Source of the DNA: Mycoplasmopsis alligatoris A21JP2
GTDB lineage: Bacteria > Bacillota_I > Bacilli_A > Mycoplasmatales > Metamycoplasmataceae
Length of the DNA stretch: 64,000 nt
Direction: 5' to 3'
Assembly (NCBI RefSeq): GCF_000178375.1
Contig: NZ_ADNC01000007.1
Span: 109,581-173,580 of the forward strand
This document shows positions 60,842 to 64,000 of this stretch, in pieces (within the stretch, counting starts at the first letter, position 1; the number at the start of each line of letters is the position of its first letter). A program made the position numbers and the translations under genes. The notes beneath the pieces are model-generated. The model searched no databases. It was not told the DNA's origin and saw only the letters and a program-made list of their open reading frames with translations.

Positions 60842-61579
60842 TTAAATTTTAAAGTTTGTTTTACAAACTTTTTTTAATTCTTCTTCACCAAATTTTTCTT
60901 TAAATTCAACAACTTGATTTTTTACTTTCTGATTCGCTCCAAGTAAAAAATCAAAATTATATATTTCTTTTATTTTTTTAAACGAATCTAAAAGCTCCGC
61001 GCGAGCCAAAATTGATGCAGCAGCAACTGATAAATGAATACTTTCTGCTTTATGCGCAAGAAGAATCGGACTTTTAAATTCATTTATTTTTGATCAATTA
61101 TTAAGAATAATTATTTCATCATAATATTTATTAAATGCATTTAAGGTAGTATATTGATCTATAAAAATATAATCTATTTTTACATTTCTAAGACTTAATA
61201 ACTCTTCAAGCGAGTTTATTGCATGAGAATGAGCAAAAAATTTAAGTTTATGAATATTTTTATAATTATTATCAATTTTATTGTACCCAGAATTACTTAA
61301 AACATATGTTTTATAGTAACATTTGGATTTAATTTCGTTAGCTAGATAATGAATTTGTTTTTCGTTTTTTATTAATTTGGAATCCTTAACTCCTAAATTT
61401 TTAAAATATTCTAGCAAGTTATTTGGTATAAAAACAGCAGCAGTAACAAGTGGCCCAAAATAATCACCTACACCAGTTTCATCAACACCAATAATGTTTA
61501 ATTGATTAAGCAAAAAACTAGAATTGTATTCTAGAATTTTTGCATTTTTTGTGACAAATAAATTTTGATTATTAAGCAT
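60842..61579 (-). CDS. rnhC: Ribonuclease HIII
   Basis: 245 residues. It cleaves RNA in RNA-DNA hybrids. The IGVDETGVGDYFGPLVTAAVF block is the RNase HIII form (DExG) of the catalytic site, with further acidic residues in IFIDQYTT and the KAES motif followed by AAASILAR. Residues 1-25 are short compared with the usual TBP-like N-terminal domain, so this is a compact form. The start overlaps the HAD gene stop by 8 bases (ATGCTTAA). Confidence 0.88.
60851..60875 (+). terminator. Terminator of the kinase gene, inside the rnhC coding end
   Basis: Perfect 8-bp stem AAAGTTTG / CAAACTTT with TTTTA loop and T run. It lies within the last codons of rnhC (KVCKTNFK), so the same bases code and terminate. 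Confidence 0.8.
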
Positions 61580-62477
61580 TTTCCTCTGCTTCGTTTATAC
61601 GTTTACGTCTTTCTTTTGATTTTGTTATTTGTTCTTCAGGATTATCTAAAAATTTCTTTATGTAGTACCCAACACCACCTTGTTTATTAGTTTTTGAAAT
61701 TCTTATGGTTGCATGCTTTTTAACATCTTTAGTTGCATTTCCCATTGCTACAGCAACACTTGCAACTTTAAACATTGAAACATCATTAAATCCATCACCA
61801 ATTGCAACAATATTTTCGTTAGGAATATCATAATAACGCATTAATAAACTTATCGCCTTCCCCTTATTTACAGTTACATTGGTAATATCAAACACTGGCG
61901 TTAAACCATCGCCTTTTGATCAATAAGAAAATTCCCCTAAATCACCGTATCTAGCTTTTAAGTATTGTCTTAATCACTCAGGATCTGTTGTTTCTTTAAC
62001 ATCAAAAATTATTCCAGTTGGTTTTAAAGGTATTTTATGAAAATCTAATCCAAGTACAAATTTTGATGAGTCTTTAAATCCAAAAACTTTTTCTAGATCA
62101 TCATCTCTTTTTTGTAATTGAACTCATCCTGGACCTTCAATAGCAACGTTAGAAATTTCTTTTTGTAGAACTTCATCTCCTAGTACATAGAGCATTTCGT
62201 TTAAATTTAAGTATTTGATGTATGGAGCAAAATCTTCATCATATGGATGGTGAATGTGTGCTCCGTTATAGTTAGCAACTATAGTATCTAAATTAAGTGC
62301 ATTGTAAATAGGTTTAGTGCTTCTTCAAGGTCTACCAGTTAAAATACATACAACGTGACCTTCGCTTTTAGCTCTTTTTATTGCTGCTAAAGTTTCATCA
62401 TGAATTTGCCCTGTCGCTGATGAACTTAATGTTGTGCCATCTAAATCAATAGCAAATAAATATCTTTGTTTTCCCAT
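61572..62477 (-). CDS. Cof-type HAD-superfamily hydrolase
   Basis: 301 residues. Motif I FAIDLDGTTLS (nucleophile Asp), motif II LTGRPW, Lys in VNKGKAISLL and motif IV AIGDGFNDVSMF with GNATKDVKK. A C2-type cap lies between. Cof/YidA-type enzymes dephosphorylate sugar phosphates, nucleotides or FMN. Substrate cannot be told. A lysine/arginine/glutamate-rich tail of about 25 residues extends the C-terminus. Overlaps rnhC. Confidence 0.9.
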
Positions 62478-62488
62478 ATTTCTCCGTT

Positions 62489-63010
62489 CTAAAATTTTTT
62501 TGTAGGATCATAAAAATCTACATTTATTATTTGTTTAGTTAATAAATCAACAGTAATAACCGCATATGAAAATGTGCTTGAAAACCTTGGATAAGTTATA
62601 CTTCCAGGATTTAGAAAAGCGACAGATTCATTGTCTTTTTGGTAAAAAAGTGGATAGTGAGTATGACCATAAACAAACAAATCAGTTTCTTTAATTTTCT
62701 TTGCAAAAATTTCTAACTGACTTGGTGTCATTAATTGCTTATACGATCCAAATAAATGACCATGTGTTACAAATATTCTAAAACCACTTATATTTACAAA
62801 ATCATTATCAGGTAATTGACTATAAAAATCATTATTGCCAGCCACACATAAATTAAAATTTTTTTTAACTCACTCATCATTTAATTCTGAATCACCAGCA
62901 AATACACTAAAATCATGCTTTTCGTGTTTTAAAATTTTTTCTGCCAAACTTTTATTACCATGAATATCAGACATACACAATATTTTGATTATTTCTTGTT
63001 GTTTAGACAT
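62489..63010 (-). CDS. YfcE/MJ0936-type phosphodiesterase
   Basis: 173 residues. Calcineurin-like metallophosphoesterase with ligands in CMSDIHGN, FAGDSE, VAGNNDF, VTHGHLFG and VYGHTHYPLF, the complete set of the family. It hydrolyses phosphodiester bonds of small model substrates. Physiological substrate unknown. It heads the minus-strand run MPE-HAD-rnhC, with 11 bases to the HAD gene. No strong ribosome-binding site is evident. Confidence 0.9.
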
Positions 63011-63466
63011 ATATTAATTTTAATATATTAATAAAAAAAATCTAATATTTCCACATTTGCATAATATAATGAAACTACGCTTTTACAAACGGAAATTTAA
63101 TTAATTACTTAACTTTTTAAAACTACACTAAAACAAATAAATTCAAATAATTGGTTATTAATTCTTTTTTAAAAATGAACATAAAAAATTAAAATGTTAA
63201 TTTAAATTAAATGTAGTCTTTATTGCTAAAATTACTTTTTTGAAAAAATTGTATATAACTGTTAAAAATTTTATAAATCTTTTTAAAATTAAAAGAAAGA
63301 GAGAAATTTTATTTATTTTTTTGCAAGAACAGATGAATTGAATAATAATATTTCTAACATAAATTCCTTATTAAATTAATATTATTTAATTAAACTAAAG
63401 TAAATTAGTATTTAATAATTAGCAAAAAAATCTAATATTTATGTATTTACATAATATAATAAAACT
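63011..63466. other. Intergenic region holding a truncated duplicate of the trmL start
   Basis: 456 AT-rich bases without an open frame. Bases 63034-63081 resemble 63424-63471 at about 40 of 48 positions, including the -10 region ATAATATAAT. The match resumes at CAAACGGAAATTTA (63086-63100 region) against CAACCGGAAATTTG in trmL codons 6-11. The counterpart of the trmL ATG is ACG. The rest shows nothing I recognise. Confidence 0.6.
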
Positions 63467-63994
63467 ATGTTAAATATAGTACTTTTTCAACCGGAAATTT
63501 GCCCTAATACCGGCAATATTGTTCGAACGTGTTTTGCGCTAGGAGCAAAACTACATATTATTAAACCTATTTCTTTTGATTTACACCCTAAATACCTAAG
63601 AAGATATGGAGCGGGTAAAGTTTTAAGTGATATTAATCATGAAGTTCATGATTCATACAAAGACTTTTATAATAAATATAAAAATAAAAACATTTATTAT
63701 ATAACTAGATATGGCTTAAGAACATACACAGAAAATAACTTTAAAAATGAATATGATAAACATAAAGAAGTTTGATTAATGTTTGGACGAGAATCAACTG
63801 GTATTGATAAAAGTATTTTGCAAAACAATTTAGAAAATTGTTTAAGAATACCTATGGTTTCAGAAATGAGATCAATAAATTTAGCAAATAGCGTTTGTAT
63901 TTTAGGGTTTGAAGTTATGAGACAACTTGATTTTGTAGATTTAAGTAAATTTGAAGTTCAAAAAGGAAAAGATTTTTTACTAGAAAATGAATAA
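63467..63994 (+). CDS. trmL: tRNA (cytidine(34)-2'-O)-methyltransferase
   Basis: 175 residues. SPOUT (trefoil-knot) methyltransferase: N-terminal VLFQPEICPNTGNIVRTCFALG, then LMFGRESTGI and IPMVSEMRSINLANSVCI, the three SAM-binding knot motifs of TrmL. It methylates the wobble base of certain leucine tRNAs. ATG 63467 is 8 bases after the TATAAT-like box, so the message is probably leaderless or nearly so. Complete, ending just before the window edge. Confidence 0.94.
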
Positions 63995-64000
63995 AGAAAT

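Overview
The window is a stretch of a low-GC mollicute chromosome. TGA is read as tryptophan in almost every gene, there is an arginine dihydrolase pathway, there are many lipoproteins and signal-anchored surface proteins, and there is no trace of cell-wall synthesis. Gene content (F1-like X0 ATPase cluster, IS1634-type element, arginine catabolism) fits a Mycoplasma/Mycoplasmopsis species. I cannot name the species from sequence alone.

Layout. 1-4209: the right end of a decayed IS1634-type element, then a single-chain restriction-modification gene (GIY-YIG-like nuclease, SF2 helicase, adenine methylase) broken by three frameshifts and two stops. 4540-6465: acid phosphatase lipoprotein and rpiB. 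6591-8943: a C39-peptidase ABC exporter and a small membrane partner without a visible cargo gene. 8970-14680: housekeeping block ybeY-cdd-era, pepA, metK with a structured leader, rpmG-secE-nusG. 14849-23622: complete seven-gene F1-like X0 ATPase operon. 23783-29945: ychF, tRNA-Trp, SRP RNA, tRNA-Arg, a LacI-type regulator with its own operator, nfo, a second rpmG, NUDIX, aminopeptidase P and a two-repeat lipoprotein. 29977-31551: a phosphohexomutase homologue that has lost its catalytic motifs. 31609-33624: an intact IS1634-family element flanked by 89-bp target duplications that copied the gyrA tail and its terminator.

33586-44979: gyrA, trmB, a small basic protein, smpB, an anchored metalloprotease, a DUF402 protein, tRNA-Cys, tmRNA, a large repeat-rich surface protein and tRNA-Arg(CCU). 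45029-50005: the arginine operon arcA-argF-arcC-permease with a perfect palindrome just after the -10 box. Arginine is deiminated to citrulline, split to ornithine and carbamoyl phosphate, and the last step makes ATP. The permease probably exchanges arginine for ornithine. 50083-63994: mostly minus-strand genes (large surface protein, argS, two tandem DHH phosphoesterases, a decayed membrane-protein gene, lipoprotein, NADH oxidase, rnhC, HAD phosphatase, phosphodiesterase), a choline-kinase-like gene on the plus strand, and trmL at the right edge.

The items I consider most worth following are the metK leader (alternative pairing with the Shine-Dalgarno sequence), the dead phosphohexomutase, the F1-like X0 operon, the insertion that duplicated the end of gyrA, the GIY-YIG-helicase-methylase pseudogene, and a truncated copy of the trmL start upstream of trmL.
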